Shown piece after piece: positions 35,083 to 46,554 of a DNA stretch of 64,000 bases. The stretch is taken from the NCBI GenBank assembly GCA_013368315.1, contig JAACJM010000101.1:186001-250000 (forward strand). Direction: 5' to 3'. Within the stretch, counting starts at the first letter, position 1. Each line of letters opens with the position of its first letter. A program made the translations under genes and the position numbers. The notes below the pieces were generated by a model, which saw only the letters and a program-made list of their open reading frames with translations, did no database searches and was not told the origin of the DNA. This stretch comes from Tetrapyrgos nigripes (lineage: Eukaryota; Basidiomycota; Agaricomycetes; Agaricales; Campanellaceae).

Positions 35083-36112
35083 GTGTGGCGGTTAATCTAT
35101 CTATCCATTGATATAGCTGACGCAAGCTACAGGTTGAAAGAACCCACATTGGATTTTGACTGTAGGTACCAATCCTTTCGTTTGGGTTTTCGTTCACCAC
35201 TAGCTCTCCCTATACTAATAGGCGCCTTTGCTTTTATAGGGACCCTCCTATTCACCAATGCCCTCGCAATCAGAGACGATTCCTCTTCCTCCAATTCTGG
35301 CCCAACTCCAACCATACACACCATAACGTTCGACATGCCCAATCCTTTCTCCGAGACAATCTTTGGGATGCAATATACACTCACGAGTATCGCTACTGCC
35401 AGTCCAATCGGACGGACTCGTTCTGACGGAGTGGAATATACGACGTATATCGAGGAAAGGGTTCTAAATGGTCCTTCAGCCACGACATTGCCTCCTGTTT
35501 TTTAGGATGATCCTTCTGTTACTATTAGTCCATATACTTCTACCATAACAGGTGCGTTTGAAGACCTTTTTCATACTTCCTATTTCATACCATCCTCGCA
35601 GTGCAAGTCCTGACACTAATGCCATTAATCTCAATTTTGTAGGCACCCTAATCTCCAACGGTGACTCCTGGACCTTTGAAACCTCCGACAACTCCTTCCT
35701 CAACTTCACCGAAGACTGCGAGGTCACAGATTCCAACGCAGCCATTCAAGTTGGCGATGACTCTACCCCCGGACTTGCTCGCGATCGAGCAGAACTCATC
35801 GACCATATCAAGCATAATCATTTTCTTGGAGACAGACTCGCAGTCTATACTTTGACTGTGGCAGAGTCGGATATCCCTTCCCCTACAGCACCTTCTATTA
35901 TCGTTCAATCGGGTTCTGCAACTCGGACTGCCGGTAGTCAGTCGAATGGAGCGGGTGTATCGAGATATAGTCCTGCTTTATCGGGTAGTATCGCTTTGGT
36001 TTCGATGTTTTGGGTATCTCAGTGGGTGTTTTTACGGCTGTTGCGAAGTTCTCTCGTCTTGGTTCGGGTTTTGGGTTTAGTATTTGTTGGATTTAACATT
36101 GATCTGATCTGA
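35083..36112 (+). CDS. Probable GPI-anchored surface protein
   Basis: The first exon holds a hydrophobic signal segment (LALPILIGAFAFIGTLLFTNALA, about residues 45-67) preceded by an unusually long N-terminus, so the true start may lie in an unseen exon. The mature part is Ser/Thr/Pro-rich (TIHTITFDMPNPFSETIFG). A middle exon (DDPSVTISPYTSTITG) and the main exon (GTLISNGDSWTFETSDNSF.., a single Cys in EDCEV) follow an intron ending at 35643. The C-terminus has SNGAG followed by a hydrophobic tail, typical of a GPI-anchor signal. The join near 35505 needs either an intron with a weak donor or a frameshift. The family is not named; it resembles cell-wall proteins of basidiomycetes. Confidence 0.5.
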
Positions 36113-36521
36113 TCGTATCCGTTCGTTGAAATACACACATTCCTTCGATACTCTGTTGCCAGCTGTTAAGATTTGATCCTCACCAACCTCATAGCATCAC
36201 TCATTCAAGAATCTAAGCGTGAACGCGTCGTAGTCGTTCCCTAGCTGCTGAAACATTCTTTTTAGACCATGATGGTGTAATTGAAAACCGGATAGGACTC
36301 CGTGGCTATCATTTTCCGTCTCCGTCACGGACTCAAATTACACGCTTCATTTCCCCCGATAGCAAGTAGCCATGGCAGGTCCGTCGTTGGGCATGTTTTC
36401 TGAAACATGCAAAACATGATCGGACGGCCCAGTCTTTAATCCAATCTATCGTGTCGTTTCTTCCTGGTACTTGCTTCAAGTTGGTTATTCCTGGACGCGT
36501 TTGATGCGTACTAGTATTTAT
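36113..36521. other. 3' flank
   Basis: GTGGCTAT(C/T)ATTTTCCGTCTCC and ACACGC..CATTTCCCCC (36301-36356) recur near 39068-39118, so a short segment is duplicated on both sides of CACTA copy 2. No gene. Confidence 0.4.
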
Positions 36522-38546
36522 CACCACAAAAATTGACGGCGCAATATACGCTGAGATCTCGTCTGATTTTCAGTATTTTGTCTGTCCGAAAAACGCCACA
36601 ATATAATAGGGAGATGGACAATATTTGAGCGTATATCAGGAATATACCGAGACCACTTTGCAATATATTGCGAGCGGAAAAAGTATTGCAAAGTGAGTGA
36701 AACATTCCAAAATGGATGAAGTATTACAAAGTGAGCAAAGTAATGCGAGACGAGCAAAGTTGTCCAAAGTGAGCAAAATCTTGTGAGACGAGCGAAGTAT
36801 TGAAATGAAGTACCAAGCAGTTCATCAATGCTATTCATAAACCAGAGAGATACCAAACGACCAAACGACCAAAATATTTTCAGTTACTAAGATACAGTAC
36901 AGTAGCTACCGAGAACAGCGACAGTTACCAACTCTACCACAGACCACAGTAAACAAACCGTTGTACAAGATTATGACTCACAGGAGTGGTGCTCTGTAAT
37001 AGTTTTGGGTGTGACAGATTGACTGTACAAGAATCAAAGGGAACACTCATGAAATCATGATGGAGAGCAGAAAACCAGTTGGTATGACAGGAGGAACTTG
37101 TAAGATTAAGAGACGCTGAGCGAAGCGAAAGAATGGCTCACCACCAACTGAAAAAGCAGTGTTTTGCGCATATATGCATGTTCAGGAGGGATATTCCAGT
37201 CGTTGGGCATTGACGGTCCAGTTAGAAAATGCATAGGGCTGAAAAGAAGTGGCAACACTGTCAATGAAGAGGGCAGGAATAATGAGTAGACTGAGCTTTG
37301 GATGAGCAATGGCGGACATACCGAGCACACGTAAGCAGGAAGCTAGGATCGCCGTGGCTCATTGCTGTAGGACCCGTAAGTGAAAAAAAGCAGGAATGAC
37401 ACGAAGATAACAGAGGAGGATCATCGCCTTTGGCGATGACGGAGAGCTGAAAACGAAGGGAAAGTAGTGGACGAAGAAGGCAAACTCACCAATGCAATCT
37501 GCCAGTCCTCTCAGTCCAACTCGACGATGGCTTCCCTGAATCCCTCAAATTGATCCAAGATCGATGGCAGGCCCTCTTATGCGACCTCTGCCATAGCAGG
37601 CGGTGAATCCAGAGAGGAGGGTGACTATGAAGGCAATAAAGATGAGCCAGAAATCTCATCATAAGCCTACTACGTGTTCAGACTGAAGATAGGCGCACGC
37701 CATTGAGTGGGCGAGGAGAGGAGAGACTGGAGAGACAGGTCAGGAGAAGGAGGGGAGCGAGGACTTGCGGGATGGTAGTGGTGAAGAAGAAGATGAATGA
37801 AGAAAGAAGTTGACGCGTTGACGCGTCACCCAGTTTTGAGCAGTTTAGCGGAGTTTGAAACGGTGAAGGGAGATGCTGATGCCAAACAAAGTGCAACTAA
37901 GTCGTGAAAACCAAGTGCATACAGCCTGAAAATTTAAAACCTGCACTCTGCTCGCTTGTACAGGTGAAAAAGTAAGTAATCTGAGAGTCAAGGTTATGAC
38001 CACTCACCACTGGCCTCGAAGGAACTTGTCCTACCCAAGTCTGCCAAGAGCCGGTGGTAGCAAGTCAGATTTGCTCTCAAGACTCAGCGCCAGCCTCCGG
38101 GTGTCAACGCAATGTGATTTATGAATATTACTGAATGTAATTATGTATCATTCACATTGACGGTTCTCACTTCTAGGCTCAACTGCACATTGCCCTTTTC
38201 CAGTAGAGATATAGTCAGGTCATACTATTGAGAATGTATCAACGAAACTTCAGCAATACACCAACCCTTTTTCAGTACCTTGAAAAACAACTCAAAACTT
38301 TCCCGAAATCATCCCAATACCCCTCTAATACCCCTCCAAAATTTAACCCCACCTGCAATACTTCACAGAATGACCCAAAATATTGCAAAATATTACCCCG
38401 CTTCGCAAACCGTCGCAATCTGGGCCAAGATATTACCAATCCTTTGACGATACTTTGACAGGATATTGCCCTGTTTTAAAAGCGGCCAATATTTCGACGT
38501 ATATTGGTCCGTTTTTCAATATCTTGCTCTGTCAACTTTTGTGGTG
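36522..38546. mobile_element. Non-autonomous CACTA-like element, copy 2
   Basis: Ends CACCACAAAAATTGACGG and TCAACTTTTGTGGTG, flanked by AT on each side. It matches copy 1 along its length with many small indels and substitutions, so the two are old relatives rather than a recent pair. It carries no intact gene. Confidence 0.75.
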
Positions 38547-38704
38547 ATTATCCCTGAGAAGACTCGTTCAATCATCATTCTCTGCTTTTACATCCTCACT
38601 CACGAGTCTCTCGGGTACGTAGCATGTCATTCTCTCTCTGCCTTTGCGTCTTCACTCACGAATCTTATAGACTGTCTACCGCCTCTTATCATCTCCCAGC
38701 CACA

Positions 38705-38875
38705 ATGCAATTCCGTACTATCATAGCCTTTGTCTGCCTTGCCCTCGCTGCCGCGGCCACGGCCGCTCCCGCTCCCGAAAACATTAGTAACTGTAACCCT
38801 CCCATGAATCACAATAGGGTCCCGGCTAGCCCATACAATCGTGGATGCACCCCGAGCATGGAATGCAGGGAGTAA
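38705..38875 (+). CDS. Tiny secreted cysteine-containing protein
   Basis: A single exon of 56 residues. MQFRTIIAFVCLALAAAATA is a textbook signal peptide ending near APAPE. The mature part is about 33 residues with three cysteines (SNCNPP, RGCTPS, MECRE) and no known domain. It lies 158 bp beyond the right end of CACTA copy 2, so its promoter abuts the transposon. Small secreted proteins in fungi may act as effectors or as cell-wall or defence peptides; none of these roles can be shown here. Confidence 0.55.
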   Translation: MQFRTIIAFVCLALAAAATAAPAPENISNCNPPMNHNRVPASPYNRGCTPSMECRE

Positions 38876-39285
38876 AAAGGAGTGATTCCAAACCAATCGC
38901 GATGAATGTGCCCAGACGCCGGGCTACTTATCGGGAGGCGACGAGATTTTGACGTTACGACTGCGGCTCCTTCGGCGCTGATTCCACCTTCCTTCAATAC
39001 TCACTCAAACGATAACCAAACGCTCGATATCTAAAAGACTACAGCCCCTGTGGCTTTCATACCTGCCTCGTGGCTATTATTTTTTCCGTCTCCATGATCC
39101 CTACACGCCCATTTCCCCCTGTGTTTTCGATTTCTTGACTCTACCATCTATATTCACGAGTCTCTTAGTTGTTGCCAGCTAATTTTCGCATTGCCCACCG
39201 TCCACTCCTTTGTTTACTCACACTACAATTAGTTACACCCGAGCCATTCTCCCGGTTTGAATGATGATCATTGTTAATATAGTTC

Positions 39286-39585
39286 ATGTTATCCTACCTT
39301 GGATCTGGTGCTGGAGTATCGGTGCCGAAACAAAGTGTAGTACCTAGCGCAGACCAAAGGCTGAAGCTACCTAGTCAATCAATTGTGTGGCGTCCCGAAT
39401 ATATCGGAGTCGAATTACTCGCTAATACATCCCAGGCGTATCGAGCTGCCAGTGTCAAAGCTACCTCGATATGGCAAGAACTTGCTCCGCATTACGCTAG
39501 ACTGAGGGGTATAAAAGTTGTTGGAAATGGAATTTCGCCAAGACAAGGTGGATACAGCCCGTCGATGTATAGGGGGGTGATCTGA
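39286..39585 (+). other. Open frame of unknown value
   Basis: An uninterrupted frame of 99 codons without signal peptide or recognised domain. It may be chance. Confidence 0.2.
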
Positions 39586-39773
39586 TGTATATTTGAGCTA
39601 TTTTAGCTACTTACGGACTATAAATACGGTAGTTACATCCGTGTATCTTTACTCGTTTGCCTCTGGTACCAATACGAGGTCAAACGTTCTTTCCCTCCCC
39701 CCTTTCCGTGCCACAGCGTATTTCAACAAAAGTAACCTACTGGCTTCTGCTGATTCACCCCGACACGGAAGCA

Positions 39774-42375
39774 ATGTCGCCAAGTCAAGATCTCCTCGAA
39801 GAATTCCGCAAAGAATGCGACAACATCCCAGAGCTCAAACCTCTGTACAATATCCTCAGAGATTTACAGGGTCGTTCATGGTCGAACGCCAAGCTTTTCT
39901 ACGATCTTTGGCAGTTTGTACATCAGAACGACGAGTTGCACGCTCTTTACCAGGATAGGGTAGACAAGGATCTTGAAGCTGTCGGTAGGGCATTAGCGAG
40001 GCATGTCGAAGATGGGTGAGTCGCCCAATCAACAATCATCTTTTTCCGTAGCAATTAGCTGACCAGGGGACCTTGACCTGAACGTGAACAGCCAGGAATC
40101 CAACGGCTCGAAGTCTACCGCATTTATGGAGCATTACGATAAGACAGGTCGCATCAGTGCTCCGCAGGTCTCCAACCAGCTAAACTCGATCCCGAAGAAA
40201 CCATCATTCGTCTATCAGGATTTTCTCAAGCTCGTAGCGGCCGAAGGTCAAGATTTTCCTCATGTAGAGGAAGGCGACGGCAAGCCCATGGTCTACATCC
40301 CAAACCTAGCATTCCAAAATTGGGGGCTCACTGTCAAGAACAAACCCAGTTACACTTTCATTGCAAGAACCAGAGTCGGGGTCCAGAATCTTGTCAAGTG
40401 GGCGAGCGAGCCATCTGTAAACAAACGCGTCAGAGTAGCGGGATTTAGACATACGTGGGGGTAAGTGGTATACGTAAAACCGTTAGCATATATGACTCAG
40501 TTTCTATTAAAGGGATTTCTACGCTGCTGATGGAGACATTATCGTGATCCTCCTCCCACTATCTACGACCATACATCTACCATCCTTCTTAATCATCGAT
40601 AAAAATTCAGATCTTCAAGGTATCAAGGTCTCCGAGAGCGGTGGGCAATACCTGGCTAGGATCGCTGCCGGTACTACAAACGACCAATTCCGGGAATGGT
40701 GCCTCAAAAACAAAACCGTGGCACTGCCCCTTAATGTTATCATGGTGAGATCCTTTAGGTACGATCAGAATGAAATGAATACTAAACGAACCCGATCTAC
40801 AGATTGAGATCACATTTGGAGGGTCCAACGCTCCTATCTGTCATGGAGCGGGTATCACAACGAGCACACTATCCGACCTCGTCGCAGAGGTTGAATACGT
40901 CGATCCGCAGGGCCACATTCAAACCGTCAGTGACCCAGAAGAGCTTCGTGCTGCATCAGGATGCTTTGGTCTACTCGGAGTCGTGTTAAGCGTTACTTTA
41001 CGCGTCGACAAGATGCAGACAGCAGTGATGCAACCGCAAAAAATCCCAGTCCAGCTAGCCATCCCCCCACCGCCGAATTATCCCGTCCCCTCAGAGATAG
41101 ACATGTCTCGATATACATCACAAGATCTTCAGAACGCACAAAAAGCTTTCCAGGACGCGATTGAGAATCAATACTACGTAGAGTGGTTCTGGTATCCGTT
41201 CCAGCATGAAGTATGGGTAAACGTGTGGAGGCGTGCCGAGTTCACGACGACCGACAAGCACCCTAGCAAATTTCAGGCTGCGCTTCAACGGGTAAGGAAC
41301 CTTCAACCACGTGCTAATTTACTTGCTTGAACTTTCTCGCTAGCTAGAAAGCCTGTTCGCGAAGCTAATCAAGTGGGTAAAGGTGTGGAAACGTGCCGAG
41401 TTCACGACGACCGACAAGCTCGAGCTCGGGCCGTACCCTAGTAACTTTCAGGCTGCGCTCCAATGGGTAAGGGACCTTCAATCATGTGCTAATTTACTTG
41501 CTTGAACTTTCTCGTTAGCTGGAAGGCCTGTTTGCGGAGCTAATCAACAACTGGTCGGTCTTCCAGAGGCTTCCTGGCAGGATACAGGCATGGATCTTCG
41601 GAACTATCAGCCTGCTCCAGATGCCCGACGTTCCAGAGGCAAAGGATGCAATCAAGACCTATGTCAGCGAGGCCTTACACTTTAGGCGTGGCATCCGTAC
41701 GTGCATCAACAAGTTCTCAAAATCTACGAGCCGATAGCTGACTCTTTGCTTATAACTTATTCAAACAGAGAACATGCGATGCCTAGACTCGGAATGGGAG
41801 ATACCTATTCCTGCTTTAAAAGGGGGAACGACTAGAGATTACGCTGTCATCCAGCGTGCATGGTGCGTACCCGTACCCACTGCAGTAATTATATCCCAGA
41901 CCAAACTAAATGATCACATAGGTGGGATGGTATCACCGCATTCTACAAGAACATCGACACCTGCCCCATGCGCGTTACTCTCGAAATGCGTCTCACAGGC
42001 TCGTCCAACGTTCTCCTAGCCCCACAACAGTACAACAACCTCGGTACAATATCCATCGAGGTCCTCACCACCCTGAACCCAACTAAGGGTGAATGGAACG
42101 CATTTAAACAGCAAGTTGTCGACATGTGGGCGAGTTATACTGACGCGGATGGAAAGCCGCTCAATATTCGTCCGCATTGGGCAAAGGAGTGGCAGGGGCT
42201 GAAGGTGAGAGGGAAGGATGTGATCGATTATTTGAGGGAGGACGCGTATCCGAAGGAGATCAAGCAGTTTGTGGATACGCTGTCGAAGATCACGTCTAAG
42301 AGGGGAAGTTCACTGGCCGAGACGCGGAAACGATTCTCCAATCCTTTGCTCGAGACGCTCATCTTTGGAGCTTAG
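39774..42375 (+). CDS. FAD-linked oxidase with duplicated exon
   Basis: Eight exons (39774-40015, 40092-40460, 40513-40744, 40803-41291, 41344-41466, 41519-41696, 41769-41862, 41922-42375) sum to 2,181 nt, 726 residues. The FAD-binding half (about residues 165-420) reads NKRVRVAGFRHTWGDFYAAD, then AAGTTNDQFREWC, GGSNAPICHGAGITTSTLSDL and SGCFGLLGVVLSVTLRV, as in PCMH-type oxidases of the sugar-lactone/D-arabinono-lactone oxidase group. The C-terminal half carries FRRGIQNMRC, SDWEIPIP-like and WDGITAFYKN segments. There is no signal peptide, so it is probably intracellular. The substrate is unknown. Exon 5 (41 codons) is an extra copy created by a tandem duplication and can be skipped without changing frame. 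Confidence 0.82.
41215..41546 (+). repeat. Intragenic exon-intron tandem duplication
   Basis: Two adjacent copies, 41215-41371 and 41372-41546, each contain an exon end (GCCGAGTTCACGACGACCGA), a 52-bp intron (GTAAGG..CTTGAACTTTCTCG(C/T)TAG) and the next exon start (CT(A/G)GAA(A/G)GCCTGTT). Copy 2 has about 15 extra bases (GCTCGAGCTCGGGCC) and scattered substitutions. Confidence 0.85.
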
Positions 42376-43842
42376 CAATCGAGTTCCGTAACATATGTGG
42401 CTATCAGAATTCTTTCTTGTTCTTACAGCAAAATCCATTTTTCACGATTAGTTTATACCCAAAGATCGTCAGACTGTACTTAAGGAGAAAATGCGAAATT
42501 ATCAAAATCGTTTCACTTCACGAAATACTTCAGCTGTAAAGGGCAGGTACACAAGGTCATCCTCCAGGTGGGATTTTATCAGCTATCTACTTGGCTCTGA
42601 TTCCAGATGGAAAGAGAGAGCGTTTCAATTTTGAGATGCCGATGCCCGCTAATGACAGTGTTGGCTGAGTTCAATCTAAGATGACATCATCGTCTAGGAC
42701 CACCACAACGTATGTCGTCTGCTCTCTCGTTCTCGTTCTCGTTCTCGTATATATACACCTCGTCTCATCAAAGTTTCCCGGAACCAAGAATCCCAAAAGC
42801 TTGCATACAAATGGCGCAATAAATCGTGTTTCTAGGAACTCCAACCTATACCAGCCGTTAACTCGAAGGTCTTTTCATTCGATATGAGGATTTCGACTTG
42901 AATGAAGGAGAAGAAGAGAGTCAGAGGAAGGATGCATACAGTCATGCGAGACGCGTTGGTCGAGGTACACGAGTTGTTGAAGAAGAGTAGAGATCAGCCG
43001 GTGTTGGCGGCGCAGGAGTTGATAAATGTACTTGACGAATTACGACGATGCCAGACTGTATGAGCAGTTCGGACTGGAATAGAGTTGATGGACATGGTTG
43101 GTTTGGTGGGTGAATTTTGTGATTGATGGGTACATGTAGCTGCGTAGAGACGTAGAGGCGTGGGTGGCGACAGGCGACATGGAGAGAAGTAGAAGTAGAA
43201 GTAGGGACAAGGAGGATGCGGTCGACGGTGGAGAGGGAACGTAACACGTTTTTGGGTTCTGGAACGGACTTCAAAGATAACGTCCAGTGAAGAGACGCAC
43301 TGATGAAGCTAGGCCAAACTTGAGCAGAGAAAAACTGAAGGGATGGTGGTGGCAAGAGGAGAAGATGGCAGGCAAAGAACAATAAGCGATTTTTTCAACC
43401 GTCCGACTCATCACGTGCGTGTTCGTATTGTCATTGTCTTTCAAATTCAACGCGCATACTACGTAGCGATCCACAGCGCAGAACACTATGAGTTCTTCTC
43501 CATCCACAGGACCTTCTTCAGCACCCATCATTCCTCGTCCCTTCCTTTAACCTAACTAGCTTGCCTTCGACTGGTCAATCTCCCCTTCTGCTCGTCAACT
43601 TTATCCGTAAGCATCCTTTTCTGACTCTCCTCCTTCTCCAACTCTATCAGCTTCAAGAGCAACCGCTCAATCTCACCCTACTGCTTTTCAAGCGCGTCAG
43701 TCTTTCTCTTCAGAACACTTCGTTCCTCCTCCACTTCCTCCAACGTCGTCAACTACTCCTTCAAAGCCTCCATCTCCCCCTTCTTCTCGACAATTCTATC
43801 CCCTCGTTCCTCTGGCACTGCTCCCCCCTCTCTGTCAGAGCG
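42376..43842. other. Intergenic with decayed coding remnants
   Basis: An open frame at 42681-42887 (+) has a hydrophobic run (VVCSLVLVLVLVYIHLV) made of a CTCGTT microsatellite and is doubtful. A 43-codon frame at 42931 looks helical. On the minus strand from 43842 down to about 43600 the coiled-coil coding of paralogue B continues in pieces broken by stops. Confidence 0.4.
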
Positions 43843-45871
43843 TCAATTCTCCCAGCCCGCCCATTCACTTTGTTTCAACGAAACAATCTTTTCGTCCAGG
43901 CCTCGCATCTCTTTCGTGAACTTGTAATTCTCCTCGACCAAAGTCGTCACTGTACACTTCAACTCGTCATCCTCATCAACCACTTCATCCTTTCCTCCCG
44001 TCTCTAGAGCAAGCCTCCTTGCCTCCTTGGCCCCCGAAACTTCGGTGGCTCGTTTGGACTCTTCACTCGTGGTATTGCAGTGTTCGAGTAGATCGAGGAG
44101 ATTCTCGACTGTAGTTTCCATCTGGGCCTTTCTTCTTCGACGATTCGGACCTTGGTCTCCAATGCCTCCAGTGGCCGGTTTCGCAATTGTAGCTTCAACC
44201 GGGGCTTTAAACATCGTGGTAGATTCCGATTACGGGATGGAGGGGGTAGAGATATGGGTATTGGCATTGGAAACGTTGAGAGTTGGATGGGGTGAAGCCG
44301 TGTCCATGTCTATAGTAGGAGAAGGTGTAGTCGAAGCAGAGGCGGATTAGGAGTCATCTTTCAGAGTCAGACTGTCGTCGTGGTGGGTTCGAGTAGTTCC
44401 TATAGAACCAGGCTGGGGAATAGATGCAGATTCGGCGGCAAACGTAGACGTAGATGTAGACATACGCGTAAATGTAGATGAAGTTGCACCAAATTCTCTG
44501 AGGCGGGACGAGGAATATTTGTCGTTGCTTTCGTACTCCTGTCCTAGCCATTGCACATCTTCCCCAGCTTCAACCTGTCCGTCTTCCCCATCCACAACAT
44601 GTCCCTCTTTGTCATCCACTGCGTCACCATCATCACCATTCAGCTTCGATGATTCGGTGGCACTATCAGCGGTAGTGATAGCGTTGGCGGTAGAGATAGT
44701 GGGAGTGGGAATGGTGTTAGAAATGATAGCGTTATTGATAGTAGCATTGGAGGAAACATCGGTCTGGACAGTGGAATCGGCAGCGACATGGGTATGGATA
44801 TTCGCACTGGTGCTGGGACTGATAGACGTAGAGGTAACAGTAGCAAATGCTGGGGCCAGAGCTTCTGAAGAGCTACCGCTGCCGCCACCTTCACCACAGT
44901 CGTAAAGGTGACCGTCCTGAGACCTAGAGGCAAAAACATTGCCAGAGACTGTGGGTGAGGGGGAATTGGAGATATGCACAGAAGTAGGCGCTGGAAGGGT
45001 AGAGGAGCCACCAACTTCATTCTCTTCGTCACCGGTTCCAGTAGCCTCGACACCACCTAGCTTTGGGACCACCGCGTCAGGAGAAATGGGGGCAGTGGGG
45101 ACAGAAGGGGTCGTGGGGGTCGTATATGAGATACCCAAAGATGAAGGCACATTGAAGGATGCGTCTCCTTCGTCGCTACTAGCATTATTGCCGTCCCCAT
45201 CCCTGTTGGCGTAAACGTCGATATCGGTATCGATGTTGGTGACTGCCCTTCTGTAGGCTGGACTTCGAAGATGCCAATAGTGTCTTAGAGGATTGGATGG
45301 CAAGCGGCCACTGGTACAACCGGGATGGTCATTAGATTCAAGCGCTAATAGGGGGAAGGAAGGGGATAAGGATGACGTAGAAGACGAGAAGATGAAAGAT
45401 TCCAACGATGGAGAAGGTGACGATAGTTGGGGGTCTGGAGAAGGAGCTTGTGAATGATTGAAAGAACGGCCAGGACTACTGAAAGTCGGCACGATTCTTC
45501 TTGGAAGTTCCTGAAAGATCAGTAAGTAAGTCAGTGGGGGGATTATGGCTGACGACCAAGCTACACACGCACCTGTACTACGCGACTGTCACAGTCAAAA
45601 ATCTGACTTCCAGTGCTTGATATGCCCTCTTCATCGTCGTCTTCACCAAAGTATAGGCCATAGAATGGGAGTTGACAAGGAAAATCCTTGGTATCGTCGG
45701 TGGTCTGGAAGAATACGTTAGCAACGAGAAACAGTCGAATGCCACATCTAAAATACTCACCTGCTTATCGGTGTCTCCATTCTCATCCTTCCCCACCAAC
45801 TCATTCACTTCTTCATAGCAATCCTCTAATACAAGAGGACGTCTCTGAAGCTTCAGACTCGGACGGCCCAT
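43843..45871 (-). pseudogene. Coiled-coil protein, paralogue B (nonsense-damaged)
   Basis: Exon 1 (45871-45761, MGRPSLKLQRRPLVLEDCYEEV) ends before GTGAGT. Exon 2 (TTDDTKDFPCQLPFYGLYFGE) ends before GTGCGT. Exon 3 begins ELPRR. This matches paralogue A at 26886 in exon order, intron phase and peptide (LPFHGVSYSDE; ELPKN). The long third exon is Ser/Thr/Asp-rich and runs to TAA at 44347. The same frame then continues through a second TAA near 44234 into ETTVENLLDLLEHC and a coiled coil ending at 43843, and fragments go on further downstream. Both TAA codons stand in serine-rich contexts where TCA would fit. It is therefore a recently disabled gene, or one that ends at 44347. Confidence 0.6.
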
Positions 45872-46554
45872 TGTCTCAGTGACTCCCAACGTATCTTCAT
45901 TTTAGGTAGCGCTCTCCAAGATCGAAGGCAGGACAAGTGGGTTGAGAGCTGTTGTAGTCGGAGCGGGGAATATCGCACTGAGTAGAAGACTCCTCGTTCC
46001 GAGGAGAAGCGGAAGTGACGATGATTTGACTTTGACTCGGAGGCCGTCAGCGGTGGGAGAGGTAGTCAGGTGTATGGGTCGAGTATACTCTTGGAGAGAC
46101 GTTTACATAGAGAAGAGGTGTGGTTCGGAACATGACCTTTCATAGCAATAATGCGCGAACTTGAAGTTGAAACGACACAGTCGCGGAAAGGCTTGTGCTT
46201 GTGATTTCTGTGAAAAACAAACATGGCCGCGAGTTCAGGTTAGGGTTAATGGCTTCTTGTCCACCCGAACCGACCATTATTAAGTTGCTCTCGGGGTTCT
46301 GTATTCATCGCAAAAGACTCAATCGCAAAAGACTCAATCGCACAGGACTAGAAATCTCACAAGCGATAATGCAATCAAATTAAGTATTTGGCTGGTAAGT
46401 AACACGAGGAGGACGATAAGTAGCTACACAACCATGGATAGAACTGATAAAGTATTAGGAACGAGTGGCATATAGATACGAAAGAATGAAGGATAAGTAC
46501 TGGTTTAAGTATTTCAAGGAACGATGTGGAGTAGGACCTGTAGAGGCAGACTAC
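45872..46554. other. Intergenic between divergent or tandem genes
   Basis: No gene is supported. GGTCAGGTGTATGGG-type sequence and a CGCAA(A)AGACTCAAT repeat (46308-46340) are seen. Confidence 0.4.

Noticed and set aside
43561..44007. Leu-rich 148-codon frame on +
   Set aside because: Antisense of the decaying coiled-coil coding sequence of paralogue B.
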